Shown: positions 36,935 through 49,372 of the stretch, piece by piece
Position numbering within the stretch: position 1 is the first letter of the stretch
Layout of the letters: each line of letters starts with the position of its first letter
Source: Parietaria judaica
Taxonomy: Eukaryota > Streptophyta > Magnoliopsida > Rosales > Urticaceae
Direction of reading: 5' to 3'
Length of the DNA stretch: 64,000 bases
Assembly (NCBI GenBank): GCA_954871525.1
Contig: OX940868.1
Span: 29,569,056-29,633,055 of the forward strand
Translations under genes and position numbers: made by a program
The notes under the pieces: model-generated
Seen by the model: the letters and a program-made list of their open reading frames with translations, nothing else
Databases searched by the model: none
What the model was told of the DNA's origin: nothing

Positions 36935-38981
36935 GAGTCGATAATCTTCTTTTCTTTGTCTTTGTGTGTTAAAAGTTTATTCTTTTTCGAGGGATTAGAG
37001 GGTGGTTCATCATGTGATAGTAGTGTTAATTGAAAGATGTGAAAATGGTGGTGATAGAAACAACTGAGGATTGGATTGACCGATTTTGTTCCCCTTGTAT
37101 TTGATTCTGTAAATGGATTTTCACATTTTCTTGTTAATTTGTTTGAATCATTGAATCAATTTTGGCTGATCTTCAAACCTCTTAGACATATAGCTTCAAT
37201 ACATTGTGCCCTTTTAGCCTTTTTTTTTTTTTTTTTTTTCTTGATTCTTTTGCAACTTTTGCCAACGGCCGTGTCTAGTTTTTCATGGCTTGTAACTCCG
37301 CGTTAAAGCTGTATACTTTCGCCTTTTTTCTGGTAAAGGGTATCTTAGGCATTGAAGAATGAGCAACTTTACATGGGAATTTTCTTGGATCAAATTATAA
37401 GCAATGTAGGTGAAATAAATTCACCATCCGAACATAGTTTGTTTAGGCTCAACGCCATGTGAACCTAAATTCCTAGTTTGTGAGGTTCTGTATTTGTTAA
37501 TTTTGATTATGACCCACTGATTTTCCTTAAAAAGGGAGTCATAAACCTCGGCTCTTAGCGCACTTTAAGATTGTTTTCTTGCCTTGCCGTACACGTCTTC
37601 TCTTCATTATTCTTCTGTTCCAATCTCACTTTCGGAGTTTGATTAGAGTTATGATTAGGATATTATATGTTTTGGATTAGCGTTTGAGTGCATTTAATTC
37701 ATCTCCAAAAGAGGATGAGGATAGGGAAAATTTCTGGCATGATGATCGAAAAGGGAGAATAGTGGAAAATTGCTCGTTATAGGAATTAGAACTGACATTC
37801 AAAATGCGACATCGTGGTCAAATTATGCATTCCAGCGAGCAGATATATTCATATCTTGAAAAGTCTTGTGTTAATAATTGGTCGTCTGACTCAGAGGAAG
37901 CTCGATGGATGATGGATAATTGGAAAGCTCTGTCTCTGAGTTGGCAGATTAGGCTGAAGAATCAAAACATGAATTAAAAATAATTAATAAAAAAGGAAAA
38001 AGTAAAGATTCTGATGACTAGCTTATGTTGGGCTTGACTTTTCTATGAATGATGAATTTATAAGGGCATTTAAAGAATGTTCAACCATTGATTATTGTAT
38101 GATCACATGAGAATGGGTTTAATAGTTTCACACTTTCCAGATTAGAAAGAGTGGCTTAGTGGTTAAGAACTTAAATGACAAAATTTCTTAAAGTTTAATT
38201 TTATATTTCACTTTTTTCTTTTGCGGGGTATTTTTACTGCCAGTATGCTAAGCCAAAAGAGATACATGTAGAAAAGGTCAAAGCTTAAGACTTTCTTTGT
38301 GCTCTTAATAATTTCAGCCCCAAAAAAGAAGCTTTATTATGGTCATATGACTCAGCAAAATAGTTGACTGATGTCAAAGAGATACAGTAAGAAACTGTTC
38401 CAACTGTGGGACCATTAAAAGTCAAACCAGTAAAGACCATATTGACTTGTAGTGAAACTGTAAAAGAAAGAAGCCCATCTTTCAAGTTTCTACTCAATCA
38501 AGCTTGTATAATTATTTCCAAGAAATGCGAAAATAAATGAGCAAGCAAAACTCATCGTCGTCATCATCATTATTCAAGCTCGGTAACGTGACCACTGTTG
38601 CGAGAGCAGAGAGTGACAGAGAGAATGAAAATGGAAAGAAAAGAGAAAGCCATTTCAGAAATGCATGAGACAGAGCATATATCAGAGAGAGAGAGAGAGG
38701 GGCACATGTTTCCGGTCAAAGCAGCAAGTCTCAAAATATCAGACATGTTTCCTTTCAGAGAAGACACACTCGAGTGCTCATAGGCGCCACAACACAGTGC
38801 ATGTGGCCCTACGACATTATTATTCGGAACCCTACTCTCTCTCTCTCTCTCTCTCGCCTTCCCTAGCCACACAATTCAAACCCAGATAACGCTACAACAA
38901 AAATAATAATTATAATGAAAATAAAAAGCTCTGTTGATTCATGACGATCGGGTCCACGCCAAACTGCTCTTCTTTTGGCCT
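36935..38981. other. Intergenic region between the proline-rich gene and GRF
   Basis: It includes the 3' region of the plus-strand gene and the 3' region of the minus-strand GRF. A T-run lies at about 37220-37239. No further coding sequence was recognised. GA tracts at about 38687-38699 and CT tracts at 38835-38855 are simple repeats. Confidence 0.45.
38149..38220 (+). mobile_element. Possible SINE head (box A only)
   Basis: GTGGCTTAGTGGTTAAGAAC matches the 5' end and box A of tRNA-derived plant SINEs. The expected box B (GGTTCGA) is replaced by AT-rich sequence, so only a decayed head is suggested. Confidence 0.3.
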
Positions 38982-40257
38982 TCACCCATCTGCAGCCCAA
39001 GACAAACACGTGATGAGCAACGGTAATCGAATAACGGGGTGTTTTGAGTTTTGTTGCTGTACCGTTGGGGACTCGGGAGTTGGACGCGAGGTCGAGCCAC
39101 GAGTCGGCGGCTGCGGTGTTCGTCTTCGGGGGCCATTCGCCGAAGAAGTGGTGCAGCGGCTTCTGGGATTCGTGGTCTTTCGCGGAGGCTTTTCCGGGTC
39201 TTTCGGATTTGAAGTCGGTGCCGAGTATGAAGCAGTGCTGATCTTCGCCAGATTGCTTCAACGGCTCTTTGGAGCTCTCTGCGAGAGACTGGTACTGTGG
39301 CTGAGAGTAGCTTCGGTTGTACCCCATTAACGGGTCGGCGAACGCTCTTGCTTGCTCCGGGAAGAAAGCTAGCTCGTCCACGCTCTCCTTCGAGCCATGG
39401 AAGTACCTGCGGAGCATAATAAAGAACATTCAGTATTTAATATTTATACAGAAAGAGAGTAGAGATTTATTTTCCAAACCGACCTGTAATCCTTATCGGA
39501 GTGAGGACTGTATGGCTCCGATTTGAGGCAGAAGTACGGCGAAGAGTTCCCAAAGTGGTCGGCGCCCCTCGAGGACGAAGAGTCCGGGTACACGAACGAA
39601 GAGTACAGCGACGACGGGTTGCTCTCCGGCTGCATCACGGACGAGCTCCCGAGCTGGCCGTGGTACGAGGACGACGAGATCGGAGCAGCCGGGACGCCGG
39701 ACAGGCTCGAGGGAGCCCCGGCCTGCGGAGCAGGGCTGATCGCCGCCGCGGCCCCGGCGCTGGCGGACAGGAGCGACGCCTGCGACGAGGGATTAGAGGA
39801 CGACGAAACTTCCACATGCTTTCTTGAACGGTTCCGGCCGCGGTGCATATGCCTCTCGCAGTACTTGGAGTCCGGGTAGGCCTCCTTGGAGCAGCGCCAT
39901 TTCTTGCCGTCGGTCCTGCGGCAGCGGCCCGGCTCCGGGTCCACCTTCCTGCCGAAGCCCATCTCGAAGCACCCCCAGCCAGCTGGAGCGATCGATGAGT
40001 AAGTAAGAAACTGATGAGAAAGAAGATGGAGATTCGATTCGCTTACTAGGGTGGTGGGAGAAGAGGCGGGAGGAGAAGGCGGAGGCGGCGGAGTCGAGGC
40101 TGCGCTTGACGGAGTAGATGAGATCGGGGGGGATGGGGACGCCGGAGACCATGTACTTGAAGATCAGGGCCTGGTGCTCCAGCTCCTGCCATTGGCTCGC
40201 TGTGAACGGAGACCTCATCTGGCTCTGGCCATGGCTACTCCGAGACTGAGTGAGCAT
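38982..40257 (-). CDS. Growth-regulating factor, GRF5/6 type
   Basis: Minus-strand exons 40257-40047, 39982-39484, 39406-39063 and 38989-38982 join in phase at GT-AG borders to give 353 residues. The QLQ domain (about 17-52; QWQELEHQ matches Qx3Lx2Q) binds GIF/AN3 co-activators. The WRC domain (about 80-125) has the C3H zinc pattern Cx9Cx10CxxH and the basic signal RRTDGKKWR, and binds DNA. The region after it is Ser-rich; the C-terminus has [11 protein letters not shown] and [11 protein letters not shown], as in AtGRF5/6. GRFs promote leaf-cell proliferation and are cut by miR396, whose site is in exon 2. The last 8-nt coding exon is inferred: without it the frame would run into a hydrophobic tail unlike any GRF. 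The start ATG is at 40257; the open frame upstream has only a TTG. Confidence 0.93.
39810..39830 (-). promoter_or_regulatory. miR396 target site in GRF exon 2
   Basis: The minus strand reads CGTTCAAGAAAGC then ATGTGGAA, encoding RSRKHVE just after the WRC domain. The usual GRF site has C where this has A, in the position known to bulge out of the miR396 duplex, so the paired bases are all kept. Confidence 0.9.
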
Positions 40258-41964
40258 CTTCTCCTCCTCTTCTGAGAATACCAAGAAAAGGTTTGTTCAG
40301 AGACACAGAGAGAGAGAGAGCGAGCTTTTTATTGTTTTCTTTTGGAGACAGGGGTAATTTGGCGAATACGACACAGATATTCCTTCTCTGTGCATGGATA
40401 AAGATTAATACTAATAAGTAATAATATTAACGCTTACTTTCTCTCTCCTCTCCTCTGGGGTCTGCTCTTATTATGACTGCATCTCTGAATGCTACTTTCT
40501 GCACACCCCTGAGCTACTGCCTTTGTCTCTGTCATTTTTATTATTATCATTTCGATAAATACATAATTATTAATTAATAACCCCCGAACTTACTAAGCAG
40601 ATGATTAAAAATGTGACGCAATTACTCTAATGCCCTCCTCGATCGTAACGGGGACAAATATTCGTGTGTGCCGTTCATTAGTTTCCCAATGACGGAAATG
40701 CCCCCAATGTGATTTCAGACAGAAAATCACGTGCCTCCTCTGTGTATATATATAATAAATAAAAGTCAAAGCCTTTTGTAGGTTCCTCGACGACGAACTG
40801 GGGAGAGAATCGAATCGCCATTGACGAGCTAAAAAGGAGTGAGAAGTAGAGTCAATCCATGGATGGCGGCGAGGTCTGTCTGGGAGCAGAGGGACAGAGC
40901 GAATCAGAGGACGGGGAGGAGGGAGCTATGGCTGCCAAAACAAATCTAGGGTTTCTTTCGCCCAATTCGTGTCAGCTCGCCACGTGGAGGAATCTGCGCC
41001 GTCGGAATATGGGAGCAGCGAGCGCAGGGAGTGGACTCCCATCTGACGTGGACCCCGCGATATGAAAGAGAATAAAACAGTCTGTGTGTTTTTAATTAAT
41101 ATAAATAAATGTGAAGAAATAATAATAATAAAATTGAAACATAGGTTTTTGTTTGTTTGTGATGTGTGAGACTGAAGCTTGGCGTGAGTCAGTTCTGTGC
41201 TTCCTTGGTACGGATTCTTCATCATGCTTTTTCCGTTTTACCTTTTTTCCCTCTTTCTTTTTTTACCCGCGGTAACAAAAACAAAAAAAATTGTGAATAT
41301 GGTATTTTCTTTTTGTTATAAATAGTTTAAATATTAGATTCCGTTGGAGGTCACAAATTTATATGAGACCAGTTGAACAAGTGTGCTGTCAAATCACTCT
41401 AACCGACTTATTTTTTATTTCAAAAAAAAAAAAACGAGTTTTAAACTCTCCGGCTCCCTCTGACCAGTGCGGCTCGAGAGGGAATGAGAATGTAAATATG
41501 TAACAATATAATCGACATTTTGAGAACATATATGAGGCTAACCGACTTGAAAGTTGAAAACTTATATTTAAGAATGTACAAATCTAAATCCTATCTATAT
41601 TGGGGCAAGCCCGGCTCGGAATCCGGGTTCAGGTTCGGGTCCGGCCAAATGACCCAAGTATACTGTATAGAAAGCTGCTGGAAAATATCACAGTATGTAG
41701 AGCATATAATATTGTATCCAATAAATATCTTAGTGAATAGTGATATTCTTGCACAGAAATCTTGTCACACACATTGTTTTTGGGCAGGAAAAGTGAGATT
41801 CTATTATTGAATATTATTCTATGTATATATATTATATATAATATAGTGAGGGTGAGTCATTGAGATAAGTGTAAAGTGATGATGTCAGTACAGGAGGCAA
41901 CCCAAAGACTATTGGTTAAAGAGTGGTATTCATTTGTTTGGTTGCACTTCAATTCAATTCAAAC
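40258..41964. other. GRF leader, promoter region and spacer
   Basis: Next to the ATG the leader has GA/CT tracts (about 40306-40322 and 40438-40455). Farther up, 40780-41065 is GC-richer and holds an open plus-strand frame of 68 codons (40859-41065, MDGGEVCLGAEG...) with no recognised similarity, plus G-box-like CCACGTGG at about 40979-40986. The frame may be chance or a 5' exon of a divergent transcript. From 41240 to 41964 no gene is seen. Confidence 0.45.
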
Positions 41965-42806
41965 CAAGGTTCAACTTACCGATTTTATCGATAAACCGAT
42001 TACCGTTTTCGACGGATTAATCGATAGCTTACCGATTAACCGACGGAAAACCTATAACACTGTAGCTTACCGATTACCGATACTTTTCGATGATTATCGA
42101 CGGATTATCGATACTTTTCGATACTTTTTGACATCTAACTTATAAAATATTTTGATAATATCATACCACAAAACATATGTTAAATTATTAAGTGTATAAT
42201 TATAATATTAATATTAGTTGAAGTGTATAATATTAAATGAATATACATATTAAGTGTATATGTATGTTAGGTGAAGTTAATATGTATGTTAAGTGTATAA
42301 TATTAGTTGAAGTGTGTAATATTAAGTTAAATTATTAAGTGAAAGTGTATGTGTATGTTAAGTTGTGTAATATAAGTTGAATAACAAAAAGTCCCACATT
42401 GATAGATGACAAGAGTTTGGTGATGTTTATATACCAAATATTAGGGACAAGGGCTTGGGCCCTTTGGGTCATAGGATTTTGTGGATGGGGGAGGACTCAC
42501 ACAAATGTTACACCACCACACGCGCGCGCCGCCGCCGTCCGGACGTGACGTGGCGAGGTGGGGTGGGGTGGGGTGAGGTGAGGTGACCTTGTGCAAATAT
42601 AATTATTTTTGCCGAAATTTTTTTTACCGAAAAATACCTTTTTTTTTACACTGATTTTACCGAAAATCGGTTGGAAAAGGTTTTATCGAAAATCGTCGAA
42701 AAGTATATAAAAACGATAAGCATTACAACCGGCAACTTACCGGTAACTATCGAAAAGCCGAAAAATCGACGATTATCGACGATTATCGTCGAAAATTCCA
42801 ACCTTG
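41965..42806. mobile_element. Complete hAT-like element, CAAGGTT family, 842 bp
   Basis: The ends CAAGGTTCAA...CCAACCTTG are flanked by a perfect 8-bp duplication ATTCAAAC (41957-41964 and 42807-42814). Both subterminal regions (41975-42120 and 42650-42790) are packed with short ATCGATAA/CCGATTA/TCGACGAT motifs in inverted order. In the middle are TAAGTGTATAATATTA-type units (42180-42370) and a module at 42388-42600 that begins AAGTCCCACATTGATAGATG, contains GTTTATATA and ends in a GC-rich CGCGCGCCGCCG and GGGGT-repeat section. The same module recurs at 61376-61575. Confidence 0.85.
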
Positions 42807-44877
42807 ATTCAAACCACTCTCAATATATTTTTATATATAAAAATATATTTCTTGAAAGGGTTAGTATTTTGGCAGGAAAAAAATAGTGTCAGAAAAAAAT
42901 AAAATGCACTGAGGTGAGGACTGTTTGGGCCTCTGTTTTTCTGCCCCAAAACACATGCCCATTTCTCCTTTAATATGGCCTCTCAACTAACTTGGTCTTT
43001 TTTATTCATGAACCCAAATTTTTATAAACACTTGCTTTAGCTTTCAATTTCCTTTTATTTTCTGTTTTTTAAATGAAAATAAAACATATATATTTTTATC
43101 CTATTAAAAAGCCACTTATTTCCATATTAGTCCCATTCATAGTATTTTTGTTGTGCATATGTTTTTGGCAGAGGAGAAATTCAGGGTTTGGCAATGCAAG
43201 GGCCTATAACATAAAAGCCTCTCTATCATACATCATGATACACCTGGGCATGCTCTTTTTCACTGCACAAATTATTAAGAGGCTATGATATGATCAGATC
43301 AGTGACAAAATGCCACCAAACCAAACATCTCTGTGACTTTTGCCTAAATTGATTTCTTTTATCTACCTTTGGGCTTTGAGGTAGCAAGATTTTTTTTTTT
43401 TTTTTAATTTATAAATTTATGTGACCCAATTGGTTTATAATTATGTTATAACTATCTTTTAGCTGGAGCCTGGAGAACTCCATGACACTAAAATTATTTC
43501 AATAATATCTATAAGCGGTCTGATCTTAATTTCAAGTAAATATGGATGTATATTAATGAAAAAAAAATCAGAAGCAGAAAATTCGTGTTTTGAATTTGTT
43601 CAAACCAAAATTAGTTACGAATTTATCAGATTCTAGCAAACTAGAACCAGAACCTGGCACCTTTATCATATCTAGAGGGTTAAGTCCCATTGATGGGCTT
43701 GTTCATAAACTCACTAATTAGATTTAAGACTCGTTAATGTTGGAGTGGTTTCTTCCATAATGCTTTCTATTGAATAAATTATAAATTCTGCCTAAATTTA
43801 TTTGAATGCTGGATTAAAGTACAAGCCAAATACCATTACCAAGTACCAACTGCTATTATTGTTATATATATATACATGTATATATATATATATTTGAGGC
43901 TTTATATATTAGATTATTGGGTCCCAGAATTTAGACATATGAAAGTTGTAAGTGTAAATTAAATGGTTTGTGTGACATCATACAAACAAATTTCCCCATG
44001 GTCGAGGTTTTGCCAACAAAGATAGAGATGTAACTATATCCAGATTAATATTGAGCTAAATGAACTTATTTTTCAATTGAAATCAATAGGAGTTTGTCTT
44101 CAAATGTTTTTACGAAAATTATCCAGGTTACTGGGTTGACTTCATATTTCCGATCGCACTTAAAAACTAAGTATTACAAAGAACCGATAAATGTTTTTTC
44201 ACAAAACCCGCTACTTGGATATGGTTTTCTTAAATCTCAATACATTTAATTCTACCGGATTCATCCCTATATCATCAAAACTTTTCTTTCACTAAAATCC
44301 ACAATTATTATAAGCCAGCCAGTCTTTACACCTCCTTACCTCTATATTTTAGATGTACATTAGTTCTTAAGAATAAATTAATTATTAAATATACATATGA
44401 CGTTGGGGTTGAGATCGGTTCCTCAAAATGAATAGGCTTCGCCTGAAAGGGATTTCGGACTTAACGAGAGACGATAGAGAAAAGCCCTCAAAAAAGGAGA
44501 GAAAGCCCACCAAAAGGCTCAGCCCCATCAAACCAGTCGCCAGGCCCACGACGAAAGCGGGCCAGACAGGAGTTTTGCCGATAGACTCTCCTGAAATATT
44601 GAGAAGGCTCGCTCGAAGCGCAATCCTTAGACGATTCAGCCCGATCGAACACTTAAAGAATGAAGACGGGCTAGCTCGTCCCAAGCCGGTGTAAGACGAC
44701 TGCGACGACCAAGTTCAGGACAAGCAACAAGCAACGACTTACTCGAGGAAGCTTGTCTCACTAAAGCCCGACAACATCTTGCGCAAATCACTAAGTCACT
44801 GTGACGTTGATCTTGAGGGGACCACTTTTCTTACTCATATCTTAATTAGAGCTCATTATGATATCCAATATACCCAC
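42807..44877. other. Spacer, no gene supported
   Basis: A plus-strand frame at 44428-44694 (MNRLRLKGISDLTRDD...) and its GC-richer surroundings (44400-44830) differ in composition from the flanks and may be a retroelement remnant, but I recognise no domain. TA tracts lie near 43860-43893. Confidence 0.4.
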
Positions 44878-45077
44878 GGCCGGCCCTGAGTTTGTCGGGG
44901 CCCTAGGAGAAGATTAATTTTGGGGCTCCTTTCGTAATTATAAAATTAAATTTCAAATGCTAAATGTATAACATATATATATATATATATATTTTCATTT
45001 GGGGCCCTTCAATATCACTAGGTGAAAATCTATTGTAGGCCCATGCCTACCATGTATACCCTCAGGGCCGGCCCTTA
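44878..45077. mobile_element. 200-bp element with GGCCGGCCCTGAG inverted ends
   Basis: GGCCGGCCCTGAG at the left (about 44878-44890) is repeated in inverse orientation as CTCAGGGCCGGCC at the right (about 45062-45074). GGGGCCC/GGGGCTC and GGGGCCCTTC lie inside each end, and a TA repeat lies in the centre. The size and termini suit a small MITE. The target duplication is not clear, so the superfamily is left open. Confidence 0.6.
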
Positions 45078-46940
45078 TATACTCACCTATAAATAGAATA
45101 GTACACGGCACATAAAAGTCAAAGATAGCCAATATTTTAGGACATCCCTAAGCTCATTACCCCAGGAACACTCCCTTTCCCATTTTTCACTTTCGGCTAT
45201 TGTTGTACCAACATGAGAATCCAAGTCCACACTTGGTAATTTCTCCATGATTACGAGTACTAATCCACGGAAATAAAAGGATCTCAATGCATTTTTCATA
45301 GTTGTCCTCCTAGCTATCTTAAACATGTCTTCGTTTCTCTATAATTTATCATTCATGTACGATATTAACGGGAGCGTACGGCCCATATTGCTCACCGGAA
45401 AACACTCTATAAACGGTGTCGTATCACACGGCAATATGACAGTTGGAACAAGCGGTTTTTACCCACAACAATTATATTTACATTAGGTCTTTTATAATTC
45501 TTGGCGTTATTTGCTTTACTCAACGGACATATACTATTGTCTATTGAGTTGATACATATGCAAAGTCTCTTTCACTCGAGCATTTGTTAGGTTTGGAATT
45601 TATCTATCGTAAAATTTTGACTAATAAAAGTATGTTTTGTAGATAGTTCTTAATCGTTGTTAGGTTGGACTGCATTTTATTGGTTTTAATAAACGAAACT
45701 AAACATTTGTTTGCTAGCTTACATCCAGAACTTTCTTTCGCCACTCTCCGCTGACCATGCGAAGTAGCTAAGTCGGGTGACGGTTCTCGGAGCGAATGGA
45801 ATTGCAAAACACCTATATTTGTATTCTTGATTTCATATATATATATATTCATATATATATATATATGAATATTTTTATGAAGATGAAAGGAGATAAAATG
45901 GTAACATTGGTTTTGAGAAACAGAATCAAAAGAAAAAGTTTGTTAAATAATAATACAAGTTCTCCAAGAAAAGAAGAGGGTGATCTGGGTATTTGAACAG
46001 GTGGCCTAAACACCGGTCAAACGTTCATGTTGTCGATTATTATTTTTATTTTTCCGGCCAGCGTGCGCTAAAAAGAATTGCACTGAAATATTTCCCACCA
46101 TATCGACAGTGTCGTCACTATAGGTAACACTGGCAATTTTTATTTTCTTACAAACACGATTATTCCGTGCAATTGGGGGTCGTATAATGATGCAACCATA
46201 TTTTTATCACCAATTTTTAAAATGCCGACGATAATTATTTTCGAGACTATCGGTAACTTTTCCGTGCTAACCGTTATCTATTTAAACTTATCGATCGATT
46301 TTCGCTTGATTATCACCGATTTTTTGTCACCAATAATCGCTGGGGGTATTGAAAAAAAGTTAAGTACTTTTCGAGCAAATAATAATAATAAAAAGATTAA
46401 TTATCCCATTTTCGCGAGAAACCTTAGTTTTCAGTTTTTTCTCTCTCTTCTTGCTAAAGCTAGCCGAACTCTTCTCCGCTTCAGCGAAAATTGAGCTGGT
46501 AAGCTTCTTATTTTTCGTTGGTTCTGAAAATCATTAGGGATAATCGTTTGTGTGGCAAAAGTGTAGTAAAGTTTGTATTTATGATTCGATCATCTTGTAA
46601 ATTTACTAATTTAGATATTTAGTGGATTTTCATAAGTTGAAAACTAAAGAGTTAATAGAAACTTAGGTTGTGTTTTAGAAAGTTTAGTGTTTTGCTGTGA
46701 TTGAAATATATTTATGGATTTTAATGAATGTATTTAGAATTTTAGATTACTATATGTATATAGATTTTTTTTCCCCTTTCAGATCTACCCATTTTCGGAT
46801 TTATTTATGCATGTGCAGAAAAAGTACTAAAATATCATTATTATTTTTTGTATTTTTATTGATGTTATTTATTCCAAATAATCTATGTAACCATAAACCT
46901 GTGGTTTTGGGGTAATTATTTGCGAATTACATGATATCCT

Positions 46941-46941
<1 letters not shown>
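45078..46941. other. Spacer, no gene supported
   Basis: A palindromic TA/TTCATATA segment lies at about 45832-45870. The stretch 46380-46510 (TTTTCTCTCTCTTCTTGC, then a GCTGGTAAGC donor-like site) looks like a plant leader, but no coding exon follows and the next 1 kb is repeats. Confidence 0.4.

Positions 46942-46983
<42 letters not shown>
46942..46983. repeat. Homopolymer T42
   Basis: An unbroken run of about 42 T. It borders the tandem repeat to its right. Confidence 0.9.
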
Positions 46984-47540
46984 CTCGCGGCAATAGCACT
47001 AAAACTTCTAATTTTATGGATTTTGATTAAATTTATTATTTTCTTTTCGTTGTTTATGATAATTAAATATGTGATTTTTGTGTAATATTTTGTAGATTTG
47101 AGGTAAATCAAATAATTTAACTTTTGTGCGACAAAACTACCAAAACTTTAGATTTTGAGGAAATTTATCATTTTTTCCTGCTGTTTAGGATAATTAAAAA
47201 ATGTTTGTAATAATAATTTTGTGATTTTTGTGTAATTTAATTATCTGGTGAATTGAGGTAAATCCGAACTTTTGACTTTTGCGCGGCAAAATTACAAAAG
47301 CTTTGTATTTTGAGGAAATTTATCATTTTTCTTGCTCTTTAGGATAATTAAATAATGTTTGTAATAAGAATTTGTGGTTTTTGTGTAATTTATCTAGTGA
47401 ATTGAGGTAAATAGAAAATTTTGACAAAAATTTTGGATTTAGGGAAATTTTTAATTTTCCTTGCTGTTAAGGATAATTAAATAACATTTGTAATAATATT
47501 ATGTGATTTTGTGTGATTTTTTTGCATATTCAAGGTAATA
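46984..47540 (+). repeat. About four diverged tandem units of 140-155 bp
   Basis: Units start near 46987, 47128, 47283 and 47418. Each has the order GCGRCAAAAYTAC.AAARCTT, ATTTTGAGGAAATTTATCAT, TTGCTGTTTAGGATAATTAA, TTTGTAATAA, GTGATTTTTGTGTAAT and GAATTGAGGTAAAT. The last unit is the most diverged. Confidence 0.8.
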
Positions 47541-48903
47541 ATATAATTATATATGTGATGGTGTATGAATTTATTTAGTCAGGGCCGGCTCTGATTTTTT
47601 CGAGTATATTGAAAAAAATTGAGATCCTTAAAATTTTGGGGCCCGAGGTGTCCGCCTTTGCTCGACTGTAATATTCAAGCTGACATGATGCTCTTGAAAT
47701 TTAGATGTGTTCAATTATACTTCGTGAGTTACGTTTTCAATAACAATGAAAGCACATTTACAGTAACAAAAGCAACATATGTAATTCCTTTCCGTCGCGT
47801 GTGTAGTACTCTCCAAGGATTGGTATGTCATTAGGGTTTTGATACTACTATCACGCTCTACGTAAATTTCAGCATAATAAGTTAATAACCATGCATTATG
47901 ACCAAACAAGTACTTGATAAATTACCGTACATATTTTAAAAAGCCAGCACATGCTGTATAATATATATATATATATATTTCTATATTACTTTGCACCTAG
48001 CTACTTCTCAGCTTTAATTATATTACTCACAGTCACAAAGTCGCAAGTCACAACTAGGGTTAGAGATGTATTATATCAAAGGCGAATGTGAACTCAATCC
48101 AATGGTTAATTTAGCTGGCATGTATTACAGGACAAATGGATTGAATGTGATTCCACATTGTAGATATATATATATTGAAAGCCTTTAAGATATACAGTAG
48201 AGAATTTCTCAGAGAATTGTATCGTACAATGATATTCATGAACTATATATATAGCTCAGAGCTCAGAAGTCAAAAACTCATGAAGTGCCGAAGTATATAT
48301 CCACTCAATATATATCCGAGTAGGTTTGGTGATCAGAGATCACTATTCATACCTTGAAACTTTAACAACCCTCTCTGTTTTTTCAACTGCTTCTAATCCA
48401 TAGCATGTCACAGATACTGCTAATTAGAATAAATTTACGAGATTTTCAACATTTTTATATGTATTTCATGTAGTGTATTTTTTCATGTAGACGAGTACCA
48501 TGAACTAAGTTTACATAAAAGTTAAGAGTACACGCGAGAAAACCCCCGGATATTTGGGTCCAAAAACCATATCCGGATAACCTGGTTCAAAAAGGGTGGA
48601 GAAAAAAGTACCAAAATTTATATCTTACTCTGCGGTGCATAGATCTCAGTTCGATTTTTCAAAGGACTTGTGTGTAAGAGAGAGAGATCGTGGGTCATAT
48701 GTGTGATGTGGCATGACACATAAGATAATCATGCAGCACTTTATAGAGTTTTGGTCAAAATGCAAAAACAATAGTGTAAAAGTAGGGACTTTTACCATAA
48801 TTTTTACTGCAATAAACAAACAAGTTTAGGAACTTTTTCACCACATTTTTTTTAAATAATAAAGAGCACTATGGAAAGTTAATTAGTGATTGGGATTTTT
48901 ATC
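47541..48903. other. Spacer with one GGCCGGC end
   Basis: AGGGCCGGCTCTGA at about 47582-47595 and GGGGCCCGAGG at 47638 resemble the left end of the 44878 element, but no matching right end was found. The rest is AT-rich without a gene. Confidence 0.4.
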
Positions 48904-49372
48904 AACATAATGACGGCAAAAATACCCAAAGTTTGGTCAAAGAACTCTTCGGGTACCCAAAGTTTAAAAGTGGTGGCAAAAATACCCAAAGTCATATTTG
49001 GGGAGTTGACCACTTCATTCTTGTAACGCCATTACCTTACCCAATAACCCTAGCCACGCGGAAAAATCTGTTTCGTTAAGTGTAATCATTAGAGGTTCAG
49101 TTAGTTTTATTAAATAGTATTACTTAGGGGTTTAATTCGCTGTTTTCTCGTAAACGAAGCTGATGTGGGCTTGTCAACGTGGAAAAAATTGTTCTGTCGG
49201 CAACCCACGTTTGTCCGCATGGTCAGAGTTAACATGTAAATTAACGGTGTTACGAGATTGGAGTGGTCAACTCCCCAAATATGATTTTGGGTATTTTTAC
49301 CACCATTTTTAAACTTTGGGTACCCGAGGGGTTCTTTGACCAAACTTTGAGTATTTTTGCCATCATTAACCC
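48904..49372. mobile_element. Mutator-like MITE of the GGCAAAAATACCC type, 469 bp
   Basis: Inverted halves match for about 130 bases: AATGACGGCAAAAATACCCA, GTTTGGTCAAAGAAC, GGGTACCCAAAGTTTAAAA, ATATTTGGGGAGTTGACCAC on the left, and the reverse complement on the right. The end motif is shared with the elements at 6269 and 19305. The left terminus is decayed and no 9-bp duplication could be read, so the superfamily is by similarity only. Confidence 0.75.

Noticed and set aside
38863..39062. Open minus-strand frame extending the GRF by about 60 residues with a hydrophobic IIIII tail
   Set aside because: GRF5/6 proteins end soon after SWLDL; a GT-AG intron (donor at 39062, acceptor at 38990) gives a normal ending, and the tail is AT-rich UTR.
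39501..40275. Plus-strand frames opposite the GRF exons
   Set aside because: They are antisense shadows of GC-rich GRF exons without independent features.
40859..41065. 68-codon plus-strand frame upstream of the GRF
   Set aside because: No recognised similarity and low complexity; mentioned only within the spacer entry.
44428..44694. Plus-strand 88-codon frame in a GC-richer patch
   Set aside because: No domain, leader or splice context; could be retroelement debris, so not called as a gene.
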